Shown here piece after piece: positions 49,101 to 57,304 of a stretch of DNA of 64,000 nucleotides (positions are counted from its first letter, which is position 1; each line of letters begins with the position of its first letter). The stretch is from positions 1-64,000 of the forward strand of contig CAVRJE010000014.1 in NCBI GenBank assembly GCA_963721365.1, read 5' to 3'. The notes beneath the pieces are model-generated. The model did not search any database and was not told the origin of the DNA. It worked only from the letters and a program-made list of their open reading frames with translations. The DNA is from CAIQPS01 sp963721365 (GTDB lineage Bacteria > Actinomycetota > Thermoleophilia > RBG-16-64-13). The translations under genes were made by a program, and so were the position numbers.

Positions 49101-49523
49101 TCAGTCCCTGCGTCGGCGATCCGGCCTCGTCGCGCCAAGCAGTTCCTCGGCGACGCCCAGCAGCTGCTTGCCGGTGGCCGGCTTGTCGACGAAGCGGTCC
49201 AGCTGGGACCAGGACAGCAGGCCCTGCGCCCTCTTGGTCGAAGCGCTCGCCGGTCTCCCTCGCCACGCCGCTCAGCATGACGATGGGGGTATCTGGCCAG
49301 AGCGCTCGCGCTTGCGGATCTCGTAGGCGAGCCGGAAGCCGCTGTCGTAGCGCTCCATCATCAGGTCGAGGAAGATGATGTCGGGAGTCGGCGGTCTCGA
49401 GAAGTCCAGGGCCTCCTCGCCGCTCTCCACCGTGTGGACGGCGTGGCCGCGACTGCCGAAGTAGGCGGCCTGCGCGTCGAGGAAGTCCCGGTCGTCGTCC
49501 ACGAACAGGATGGTCCAGGCCAC
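49101..49523 (-). CDS. Stand-alone receiver protein (frame shifts)
   Basis: About 140 residues. ILFVDDDRDFLDAQAAYFGS, phosphoacceptor region FLDLMMERYDSGFRLAYEIR, then across shifts near 49300 and 49225 TPIVMLSGVARETGERFDQE and a C-terminal FVDKPATGKQLL lysine motif. No output domain. It closely resembles in layout the receiver at 55913-56347 that opens the same run. Lying between the sensory hydrogenase-kinase and the receiver-PAS-kinase, it is a plausible phosphate carrier. Confidence 0.7.
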
Positions 49524-49541
49524 CGGGTCCAGGCCCGATGC

Positions 49542-51589
49542 TCATCTGGGCTCCTTTCGCCGCTCTGCGCGGGTCATGGGGATCTCCACGTGGAAAGTGG
49601 TGCCGACGCCAGGCTCGGAGTCGAACCAGATGTTGCCGTTGTGCATCTTGACGATGCCGTACGAGATGGGGAGGCCGAGGCCGGTGCCCTTGCCGATGCT
49701 CTTGGTGGTGAAGAAGGGCTGGAATATCTTGTCCTTGGCCCCGGCCGCGATGCCGGCCCCCTGGTCGGAGACGCTGAAGCGGACGCGGTCGGTGTCGGGG
49801 ACCTCGCCGGCCGAGACCCGGACCACGCCGGGGCGGCCCTCCATGGCTTCGACGCCGTTCTTGATGAGGTTGACGAGCACCTGGGTCATCTGGTCGCGGT
49901 CGAGATCGGCCCGCAGACCCGGCGTCACTTCGACTCCACGTTCCACCCGGCTGTTCGGGCCGGCGGGAAGGTTGCAGGCCAGGCTCCGTCGGCCGACGAA
50001 GCGACGAGTTCCTCCACCGAGACCGTTTCGATCCGCACCCGGCTCTGCCGGGCGAAGTCGAGCAGGTTGCCGATGATCTTCTTGCAGCGCTCCGACTCCT
50101 CGGCCATGAGGTTGAGGTCGTGGCCGAGGTCGTCGCGGTCCTGGAGCTTGCGCTGGAGGATGTGGGAGTAGAGCAGGATGGTGCTCAGCGGGTTGTTGAG
50201 CTCGTGGGCGACGCCGGCCGCCATCTGGCCCATCGAGGCCAGCTTCTCGCTGTTGATAAGTGGCGGTGGACGTCGCGCAGGTTGCTCCAGGGCACGTTCA
50301 GCTCGTGGCAGACCCGCTCGGCCTGGTCGATGATGAAGGGCAGGCACATGGCCTCTTCGGCCATGCCGGCATACACCGCCGCCGCCTTGGCCCGGCAGGT
50401 CGGGTAGCCGCAGGCGCCGCAGTTCAGCTCGTCCTCGAGGAAGAACTTGTTGGTGTGGGCGAGGATCTCGCGGATCTCTTCTTCAGTCGGCTCCTCGGTC
50501 CGCTGGTCGCTCGGCGCGAACGTGCGAGACAGGTCGAGGCCGCCGTTGCGCGCCTTCGTAGGCAGGCAGGCTTCCGTGCTCTTGGCGGCGGGCCGCGTTG
50601 GAGGCGAACTCGGCCACTCGGCGCCGCCGCACAACGATCGGCTCCTTGCTCACGACCCCGGGTCCGGCGTAGCAGCCCCTGCACATCAGCGCTTCGACGA
50701 GCAACAGCCCGTTGTCTTCGTCCTCTGGAGGACCATCCGGGATCCCGGCCAGGGTCTCGACAGTCTCGTCTTTGCCGCTCACCACGATCAGCCGCGGGTC
50801 GAGCAGACCATCGCCGATGCCCGCGCTGTCGAAAAGACCGCCCGGGATGGGGTAGATGCGGGCCTTGCCGGCGTGGGGCGGGTCGAAGTCGCCCGCCGCG
50901 GCCTGGGCCGGATCGACGCCCCGTGCGGCCAGTACCCTCTCGAGCTCGGGGAGGGTCAGCACGTCGTCGACCACGCTTGCCACCTGTGGATCGATGATCT
51001 CGGACTTCTTGGCCACGCAGGGCCCGATGAAGACGCAGCGCACCTGCCTGCCGTAGCGCTCTTTGACCGCGAGGGCAGTGGCCACCATGGGGGACACGAT
51101 GGGCATGATGCGGTCGGTGAGAGCGGGGTGGTACTTGCGCACGTACTCCACCACCGCCGGGCAGGCGCTGGCGATGTGAAGCCCGGTGGGGTTCTCCTCC
51201 AGGTAGTCGTGGCAGGCGTCGTTGACCAGGTCGGCTCCGTAGGCGACCTCGATCACGTAGGTGAAACCGGCTTCGCGCAGGGCGCCGATGACCTGAGCCG
51301 GCGGCACCGAGAAGCCGACGGGGAAGGACGGCGCGAGCAAGGCGGCTACCGGCCCGCCCCGCTGGACCTCGCTCCCCTGCTCGAGCAGGCGAAGCGCTCC
51401 GTCGACTCCGCTCGCGTAGGCCTTGGCGTCCTGGGAGCAGACCATGGTGCAGTTGCCGCAGCTTATGCAGCGCTCGGCCACGACCGACGCCTGGCCGTCC
51501 TCGATGCGGATGGCCTTGGCCGGGCAGTCGCGCACGCAGGTGTAGCACCGCCGGCAGTTCTGCTTGATGGTGGTGATGATGCCGTCCAT
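49542..51589 (-). CDS. hydS: Sensory [FeFe]-hydrogenase-like protein joined to a histidine kinase (HydS-HK; frame shifts)
   Basis: About 680 residues. Residues 12-22 and about 41-51 are two [4Fe-4S] motifs (CRRCYTCVRDC, CISCGNCTMVC). An H-cluster-type domain follows with variant loops: SACPAVVEYV (L1), FIGPCVAKKSE (L2) and LMCRGCYAGPG (L3). Next is an extra cluster motif CGACGYPTC, then a kinase with H-box GVAHELNNPLSTILLYSH, N-box VLVNLIKNGVEAM and ATP lid FFTTKSIGKGTGLGLPIS. Shifts near 50590, 50257 and 49960. This matches group C, kinase-linked sensory hydrogenases. Its ATG overlaps the hydA stop (TGATG). Probably a cytosolic H2 or redox sensor. Confidence 0.8.
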
Positions 51590-53366
51590 CAGGCGGCGGC
51601 CTCGGTCGGCCGCCGCGCGCTTGCGCGCGCCGCTCGGTCACCCCGGCGCCGGCCGCGGTGGCTGCCTCGGCGGCGGCTCCCGCGCTCCGGTCCGCGTACT
51701 CCCGGTGGAGCAGGTGGTGCGAGACCTCGCTCAGGGGCTGGCCCAGGTACTCCTCGTAGAGCTCGGCGACGCTCTTGTTCTCGTGCGAATACCGCGTCTC
51801 GGCCCGCCGGTCGGCCTCGTAGATGCGCTGCATACGTTTGCGGACGTCCTGCATGTCTCCGTCGTAGGGCTGGCCGCCGCCTCCGGCGCAGCCGCCGGGG
51901 CAGGACATGACCTCCACGAAGTGCATGTCGGAGAGGGCGGTGTCCAAAGTCGACCGCAACCGCCCGAGACCGTTGATCACTCCGAGATTGAGCGTCACGC
52001 CGTTCGCCTCGACCGTGAAGCACTTGAAGCCATCAAGGCCCCGCGCCTCGGTGAGCGGTCCCGCGGGCGCCTCTCCTCCAAGCAACGTCGCTGCCGTGCG
52101 GACGGCGGCCTCCATGACCCCGCCCGTCCCCGCGAAGAGGCGGGCGGCGCCGGTGGCCTCGGCAAAGGGGGGATCGAGCGGAGCGCGCTCTTCGAAGGCG
52201 GCGAAATCGACCCCAAAGCGGCCCCACAGAGTGGACAGCTCCCGCGTGGTCAGAACGTAGTCCACGTCACCCAGGTCCTGGGCCTCGAACTTCTTGGCGG
52301 TGCAGGGCATGAGCGACACCAGTACCAGGCGCTTGTCGCCCAGTCCCGCGTACTTCGGGTAGATCTGCTTGATCAGCGCTCCGGCCATCTGTTGCGGCGA
52401 CTTGCAGGTGGAAAGGTGAGGAATCAGGTCGGGCCGATGTAGCTCCACGTATTGCACCCAGGCAGGGGAGCAACTCGTGAACATCGGCAGCACGCCCCCG
52501 CTTTGCACCCGGTCGACCAACTCGGTGGCCTCTTCCATGATGGTGAGGTCGGCGGCGAACCCGGTGTCGAAGACTGCGGCGAAACCGATCCGCTTGAGTG
52601 CCGCGGCCAGATGCTCGAGCATCACGGAGACGCCTTTGTGGCGGGCCCGCTCCTGGTCGAGAGTGGCGGGGACCGCCGGGGCGATCTGAGCGACGACCAC
52701 GGTGTTGGGGTCGCTGAGGGCGGCCACCACATCGTTCACGGCGCTTCTCTCCATGAGCGCGCCGGTGGGGCAGACCCGGATGCACTGGCCGCAGTAGGTG
52801 CAGCCGGAGACGTTGATGCCGGCGGAGAAGCCCGGCCCTACCTGGGTGCGGAAGCCCCGGTCGGTGAAGTCGATGGCCCCGATCCCCTGGACCTGGTGGC
52901 ACATGGTGACGCACCTTCCGCACAGCACGCACTTGTTGGGATCGCGGGAGATGGCCGGGGAGGAGATGTCCAGATGCTGGTCCTTCTTCATCCCGGCGTA
53001 CTGCTTGGGCCGCGCGCCCACCTCGCGGGTCAGATCGGCCAGCTCGCAACTCCCCGACCGGTCGCACACCAGGCAGTCCTGGGGATGGTTGGCGACCATC
53101 AGTTCCACGATGGAGCGGCGGGCTTTGAGCACGCGCGGGGTGTGGGTGCGGACGACCATGCCTTCGGCCGCCGCCAGGGTGCAACTGGTCTGCAGCCGGG
53201 GCGAGCCTTCGACTTCCACCACGCAGAGGCGGCAGGACGCGGAGGGGGACGGAGCCCAATCGAGCGAGCAGAGATGGGGGATGCGGATGCCGGCCCGCTT
53301 GGCAGCCTGGAGCACGGTCTCTCCCGGATCGAACTTGACTACCCTGTCATTGATGGTGATGTTCAC
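51589..53366 (-). CDS. hydA: [FeFe] hydrogenase catalytic subunit HydA (one frame shift near C-terminus)
   Basis: About 592 residues. [2Fe-2S] domain (IPHLCSLDWAPSPSASCRLC), NuoG-like His/Cys cluster (NHPQDCLVCDRSGSCEL), two [4Fe-4S] clusters (CVLCGRCVTMC, CTYCGQCIRVC), then the H-cluster domain: TSCSPAWVQY (L1), SLMPCTAKKFE (L2) and EVMSCPGGCAGGGGQP (L3). The C-terminal small-subunit helix ends SHHLLHREY. L1 is normally TSCCP. The domain order is that of trimeric NAD-linked, often electron-bifurcating hydrogenases. The GTG at 53366 follows AGAGG. A shift near 51650 gives the C-terminus ending RPTEAAA at TGA 51591-51589. Confidence 0.88.
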
Positions 53367-53389
53367 GATGACCTCTTGTCTGACTCGTC

Positions 53390-55464
53390 CTAGGCGACCA
53401 AGGAGATGGAATGTTTCGGGCAGGCGTCGATGCAGGCACCGCAGCCGAGGCAGCGATCGACGACGATGTAGTGAGCGTTCTTGCGCTCTCCGACGATGGC
53501 TCCCGACGGGCAGTTCTTCTTGCAGGCCATGCAGCCGATGCAGGACGCGTTGTCGACCCGGTAGGTACGGAGCCCCTGGCACACGCCGGCCGGGCAGCGG
53601 TCCTCCATGATGTGCGCCTCGTACTCGTCCCGGAAGAAGCGGAGGGTGGAGAGCACCGGATTCGCGGCCGACTGGCCCAGGCCGCAGAGGGACGTGTCTT
53701 TGATCGTCTCCGCCAGCTCCTCGAGGTGAAGCAGGCCGCGGAAGCGCTCGAGCCGCCGGATCTGTTCGCCGACAGGCCGCTCGGTGAGGGCCACCAGGAT
53801 CTCGTGCATCCGGGTGGTGCCTTCCCGGCAGGGAGCGCACTTGCCGCAGGACTCGTTGCGGATGAACTCCATGAAGTACTTGGCGACGTCCACCATGCAG
53901 GTCCGCTCGTCCATGACCACCATGCCGCCCGAGCCCATCATGGCGCCCAGCTCCTGGAGCTTGCCGTAGTCGGTGGCCACGTCGAGCAGGTCGTCCGGGA
54001 TGCAGCCGCCGCTGGGGCCCCCGATCTGCACGGCCTTGATCTGGTGGCCGTCCGGCGCCCCGCCGCCGATGTCGTACACCACTTCGCGCAGCGGGATGCC
54101 GACCGGTACCTCCACCAGGCCGGTGTTCTTCACCCGGCCGCTGAGGGCGAAGACCTTGGTGCCGGCCGCGTCCCCAATGCCGAGGTCGCGGAACCAGGCC
54201 GGCCCGTTGCGAAGGATGCCGGGCACGTTGGCCAGGGTCTCCACGTTGTTGAGCACGGTCGGTTTGCCGTGCAGGCCGGCGACTGCCGGATACGGCGGTC
54301 GCGGCCGAGGCATGCCGCGCCCGCCTTCGATGCTGGCCAGGATCGCCGTCTCCTCTCCGCAGACGAAAGCCCCGGCTCCCTGTTTGATCGTCATGTCGAA
54401 ATCGGTCAGGCTGCCGAGGATGTTGGTGCCCGAGCAGGCCGGCCTTGCGGCACTGGCTGATGGCGTCCTGCAGGCGCCGGATGGCAAGGGGATACTCCGC
54501 GCGGCAGTAGACGTAGCCCTTGGAGGCGCCGATCGCGTACGCCGCGATCAGCATGCCCTCGATCACCCGGAAGGGGTCGCCCTCGAGCACGGCGCGATCC
54601 ATGAACGCGCCCGGGTCGCCCTCGTCGGCGTTGCAGATGAGGTACTTCTGGGCGGCCGGTACGTCGAGGGCGATCTTCCACTTCTGCCCCGTCGGGAAGC
54701 CGGCCCCGCCCCGGCCGCGAAGCCCGGAGTCGATCACCATGTCGCACACTTCTTTGGGCGTCATGGTGGTGAGCGCGCGGGCCGCGGCGGCGAAGCCGCC
54801 GGCTGCCAGCGCCGCGTCCAGGGAGGCTGGGTCTATCATCCCGCAGTTGTCCAGCACCACCCGGGTCTGCCGGGCGAAGAACGGGGTATCGGCGACCAGT
54901 GGGACATCCTCGAGGCCGTCGCGCCCCTCGGACGCCGCCGCCGCGCCGCCGCCGTCCACCGCGTGGCCGCCAGCGCCGCCGTCCTGCGGCTCGCTGGCGC
55001 GCAGCGGCCGGGTAGCGCCCGTAGAGAAAGCGGTTCTTCAGCTCGCCTTTGACGAAGACCTCATCGAGGAACTCGCCGACGTTCTCCGGGCTGAGGTCGC
55101 AATAGGAGAGGCGGGGGCCATCGGCCGGTTGCAGGTCGGCGAACACTTCCCGCTGGCAGTAGCCCACGCAGCCTACTTCGACGATGGTCACCGGCAGAGA
55201 GCGCTCGGCCAGGAACGCCCGCGCTCTTTCCATGATCCGCATGGCCCCGTTGGCCCGGCCGCAGGTGCCCGCGCCCACGAAGAGGACGCTGCCCTCGCCG
55301 CCGCGGCGCACCTGCTCCAGACGGGAGCCGCGCACCGAGCGGCAGCTCTCGTCGCTATGGCATATCGGCCCTTCCGTGATGCAGGCCACCAGGTCCGGAC
55401 AGGGCTGCCCGGGAGAGTGCGCACAGAGGGCGCAGCACGGTTCCAGGAGGAGGCTGCCGTTCAT
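53390..55464 (-). CDS. hydB: Hydrogenase NADH/FMN subunit HydB, NuoF-like (two frame shifts)
   Basis: About 690 residues. An unusual Cys-rich N-terminus (EPCCALCAHSPGQPC and CITEGPICHSDESC) precedes a thioredoxin-like [2Fe-2S] domain (VGAGTCGRANGAM, EVGCVGYCQREVF). After an Ala/Gly linker with a shift near 55000 comes the NuoF core: RGRGGAGFPTGQKW, CNADEGDPGAFMDR (FMN/NADH), a shift near 54435, GAGAFVCGEETAIL, ESCGKCAPCREG. The C-terminus carries two [4Fe-4S] clusters (CIGCMACKKNC, CLGCGACIDAC). It transfers electrons between NAD(H), ferredoxin and HydA. Start overlaps the hydC stop. Confidence 0.88.
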
Positions 55465-55916
55465 GCCGCGCTCGCCTCCTCGGCCCGCTCGCCGGTCCTC
55501 CGGTCGAGCGAGTCCAGAAGCGCGTCGAGCTTCTCGATGGTCAGGTGACCGTAGAACTCACCGTCGAGCTTGATGACCGGAGCTATCGAGCAGGCGCCGA
55601 GGCAGGCCACGTACAAGACGGTGAAGCGTCTGTCCGCGGAATTGCCGTCCGGCCGCAGCCGCAGCCGGCGCTGAAGGTGTTGTTGTAGGGCGAGACTCTG
55701 CTTGACGTGGCAGGCGGTGCCCCGGCAGAGCTCGATCACGTGCTCGCCCAGAGGGGCGAAACGGAACTGGTTGTAGAAGGTGGCCACTCCGTAGACGCTC
55801 GCCACCGGCGTGTCGAGCGCGGCGGCGAGCTCGCTCATGGCCTTCTGCGAAAGGAAGCCCTCTCTCGCCTGGACCTCTTGCAGCAGCGGTATCAGTTGGT
55901 CGCGGGGCACGGTCAA
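55461..55916 (-). CDS. hydC: Hydrogenase subunit HydC, NuoE-like
   Basis: 151 residues, intact. PLLQEVQAREGFLSQKAMSE and the conserved VYGVATFYNQFRFAPLGEH lead to the [2Fe-2S] thioredoxin-like domain, with ligands in LCRGTACHVK and YVACLGACS. Third subunit of the trimeric hydrogenase, bound to HydB. The ATG overlaps the preceding receiver stop and its stop overlaps the hydB start, so receiver-hydC-hydB are coupled. Confidence 0.93.
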   Translation of the reverse strand: MTVPRDQLIPLLQEVQAREGFLSQKAMSELAAALDTPVASVYGVATFYNQFRFAPLGEHVIELCRGTACHVKQSLALQQHLQRRLRLRPDGNSADRRFTVLYVACLGACSIAPVIKLDGEFYGHLTIEKLDALLDSLDRRTGERAEEASAA

Positions 55917-56347
55917 GCCTCCTCGAGGGGCCAGGGCCTGCGGCGTTCTTCGGCCCGGGCCAGTAGCGTGTCGATCCTTTCGGCCAGCTCGGCCAGCCGG
56001 ACCGGCTTCTGCATGAAGGTCTCCGCGGGCCAGTCCTGTCCCATGAGGGACGCCAGCACTTTCTCGCGCACGTCCTTCTGAACGTTGAAGCCCGAGAGCA
56101 TGACGATGGGGATGTCCCGGGTGGGCCCGTCGGTCTTGAGAGCACTGGCGAGAACCATGCCCTCCTCGTCGTAGTCCATCATCACGTCCAGCACTATGAG
56201 GTCGGGCTTATCCTCGACGATCCGTTTGTATGCTTCCTTGCTGTTGCCCGCGGTCGTGACCACGAATCCCCGCGCTCCCAGGAATGCTTCGATCGACGCC
56301 ACCAGGTCGTTATCGTCGTCGACCAACAGGATCTTCTTGGCGCTCAT
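55913..56347 (-). CDS. Stand-alone receiver protein, first gene of the hydrogenase run
   Basis: 144 residues, intact. ILLVDDDNDLVASIEAFLGA, phosphoacceptor region LIVLDVMMDYDEEGMVLASA, IPIVMLSGFNVQKDVREKVL and the lysine motif FMQKPVRLAELAERI. No output domain. It shares the LD(V/L)MM(D/E)x(Y/R) and PIVMLSG features with the receiver at 49101-49523, so the run is bracketed by two related receivers. First gene after the Rex-type operator, overlapping hydC. Confidence 0.9.
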   Translation of the reverse strand: MSAKKILLVDDDNDLVASIEAFLGARGFVVTTAGNSKEAYKRIVEDKPDLIVLDVMMDYDEEGMVLASALKTDGPTRDIPIVMLSGFNVQKDVREKVLASLMGQDWPAETFMQKPVRLAELAERIDTLLARAEERRRPWPLEEA

Positions 56348-56412
56348 CGCTCCTCCTTGGGTTGTGGCCGGCGCCGGAACGGCCGTATCCGCCGCCCATA
56401 CCGGTGATGCAA

Positions 56413-56434
56413 TTCACAGTGAACTACTTCACAA
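56413..56434 (-). promoter_or_regulatory. Rex-type operator upstream of the hydrogenase run
   Basis: On the minus strand TTGTGAAGTAGTTCACTG (56434-56417) matches the Rex consensus TTGTGAA-N4-TTCACAA at 16 of 18 positions. TTCACAGTGAA (56413-56423) overlaps it and is itself palindromic. It lies 66-87 bases before the receiver ATG at 56347, in the gap between rex and the run. Confidence 0.75.
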
Positions 56435-56462
56435 TACTGGTCAAAAAAAGAGGACGGGTCGA

Positions 56463-57125
56463 TCATGCGTTGACCTCCATCTGCGCCTTCTTACGACTCA
56501 AGAACGACAACTTCTCCAACTTCGCGGAGATGTCGATGTTTTCGACGAAGCATTCCTCCGGAACGCTCAGGGTCTTGGGGACGAAATTGAGAAACGAGCG
56601 AACACCGGCCCGGATGCCCCTATCGACCACGTCCTGCAGGCCCTCAGGGCGGGCGGTCAGGATGAGGATGCGGATCTGCAGGTCGGCGAGAACCGTCTCC
56701 AGTTTCTCCAGGCCGTAGCAGCGGCGGCCGGCGAACACCCTTCCGACCTTGTCGGGATCCACGTCAAAGACCGCGGCGATGTGGAAGCCACGCTCTTCGA
56801 AACCGCGGTACGAAAGCAAGGCTCGGCCCAGGTCTCCCACGCCCACCAGCGCCACATTCTGGATGCGATCGGTGCCGATGATCTGGCTGATGGTGCGGCT
56901 CATGCGGCGAACGTCGTAGCCGCGGGAGATGTTGCCGTAGCTGCCGAAACTGGCGAGGTCGCGCCGCAGTTGGGCGGGAGTGACCCCGACGAGCGCGGCG
57001 AGCTCATGGGAGTGGATGTATTCCACCTCGTCGAGGCTCAACTCTTCGAGCTTTCGCCGGTACGCGCTCAGCCGCTCCACGGTGTGGAGGGAGACTTTTT
57101 GATCCTTCTTGTCGGTCGGCGCCAT
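56463..57125 (-). CDS. rex: Redox-sensing transcriptional repressor Rex
   Basis: 220 residues, intact. N-terminal winged helix (LAALVGVTPAQLRRDLASFG, then SYGNISRGYDV), a Rossmann domain with VALVGVGDLGRALLSYRGF, and the C-terminal swapped helix. Rex leaves its DNA site when NADH/NAD+ rises, de-repressing fermentative and hydrogenase genes. It lies directly upstream of the hydrogenase run on the same strand, separated by 115 bp holding a Rex-type site, with a second site upstream of itself. Confidence 0.95.
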   Translation of the reverse strand: MAPTDKKDQKVSLHTVERLSAYRRKLEELSLDEVEYIHSHELAALVGVTPAQLRRDLASFGSYGNISRGYDVRRMSRTISQIIGTDRIQNVALVGVGDLGRALLSYRGFEERGFHIAAVFDVDPDKVGRVFAGRRCYGLEKLETVLADLQIRILILTARPEGLQDVVDRGIRAGVRSFLNFVPKTLSVPEECFVENIDISAKLEKLSFLSRKKAQMEVNA

Positions 57126-57152
57126 CTTCTACTCGCAGTGCTAGGGTCCGTA

Positions 57153-57170
57153 CCGTGAATTAAATCACAG
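57153..57170 (-). promoter_or_regulatory. Rex-type operator upstream of rex
   Basis: On the minus strand CTGTGATTTAATTCACGG (57170-57153) has the TGTGA-N6-TCAC arms of a Rex site. It lies 28-45 bases upstream of the rex ATG at 57125 and suggests autoregulation. Confidence 0.65.
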
Positions 57171-57223
57171 TAAGGTGCGGCCTGTCAACAGAAGTGTGAA
57201 GATGGCGCCAACCCTAATGAAGT

Positions 57224-57301
57224 GGAGAGGCGAGATAGGTCCCAGGGAAGAGTCGCACAGGCCTTTGTGCGCAGCTGGAAGGGGACCTATCTCGCCCCTC
57301 C
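57224..57301. repeat. Long imperfect inverted repeat with nested hairpin
   Basis: The 20-base arms at 57224-57243 and 57282-57301 pair at 19 of 20 positions (left arm core GGCGAGATAGGTCCC). The 38-base loop holds a second hairpin, CGCACA/TGTGCG (57254-57271). On the minus strand it starts 3 bases after the UbiD stop. No clear U-run follows, so a simple intrinsic terminator is not certain; a stabilising 3-prime structure, bidirectional terminator, small RNA or mobile-element remnant are alternatives. Confidence 0.7.
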
Positions 57302-57304
57302 GCT

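Noticed and set aside
50424..54959. A single 1511-residue open frame covering parts of HydB, HydA and HydS, as if a giant fusion
   Set aside because: Only two stretches are in the right frame (54959 to about 54435, and 53366 to about 51650). The rest is Arg/Pro-rich and out of frame, and the conserved domains continue in neighbouring frames with their own starts.
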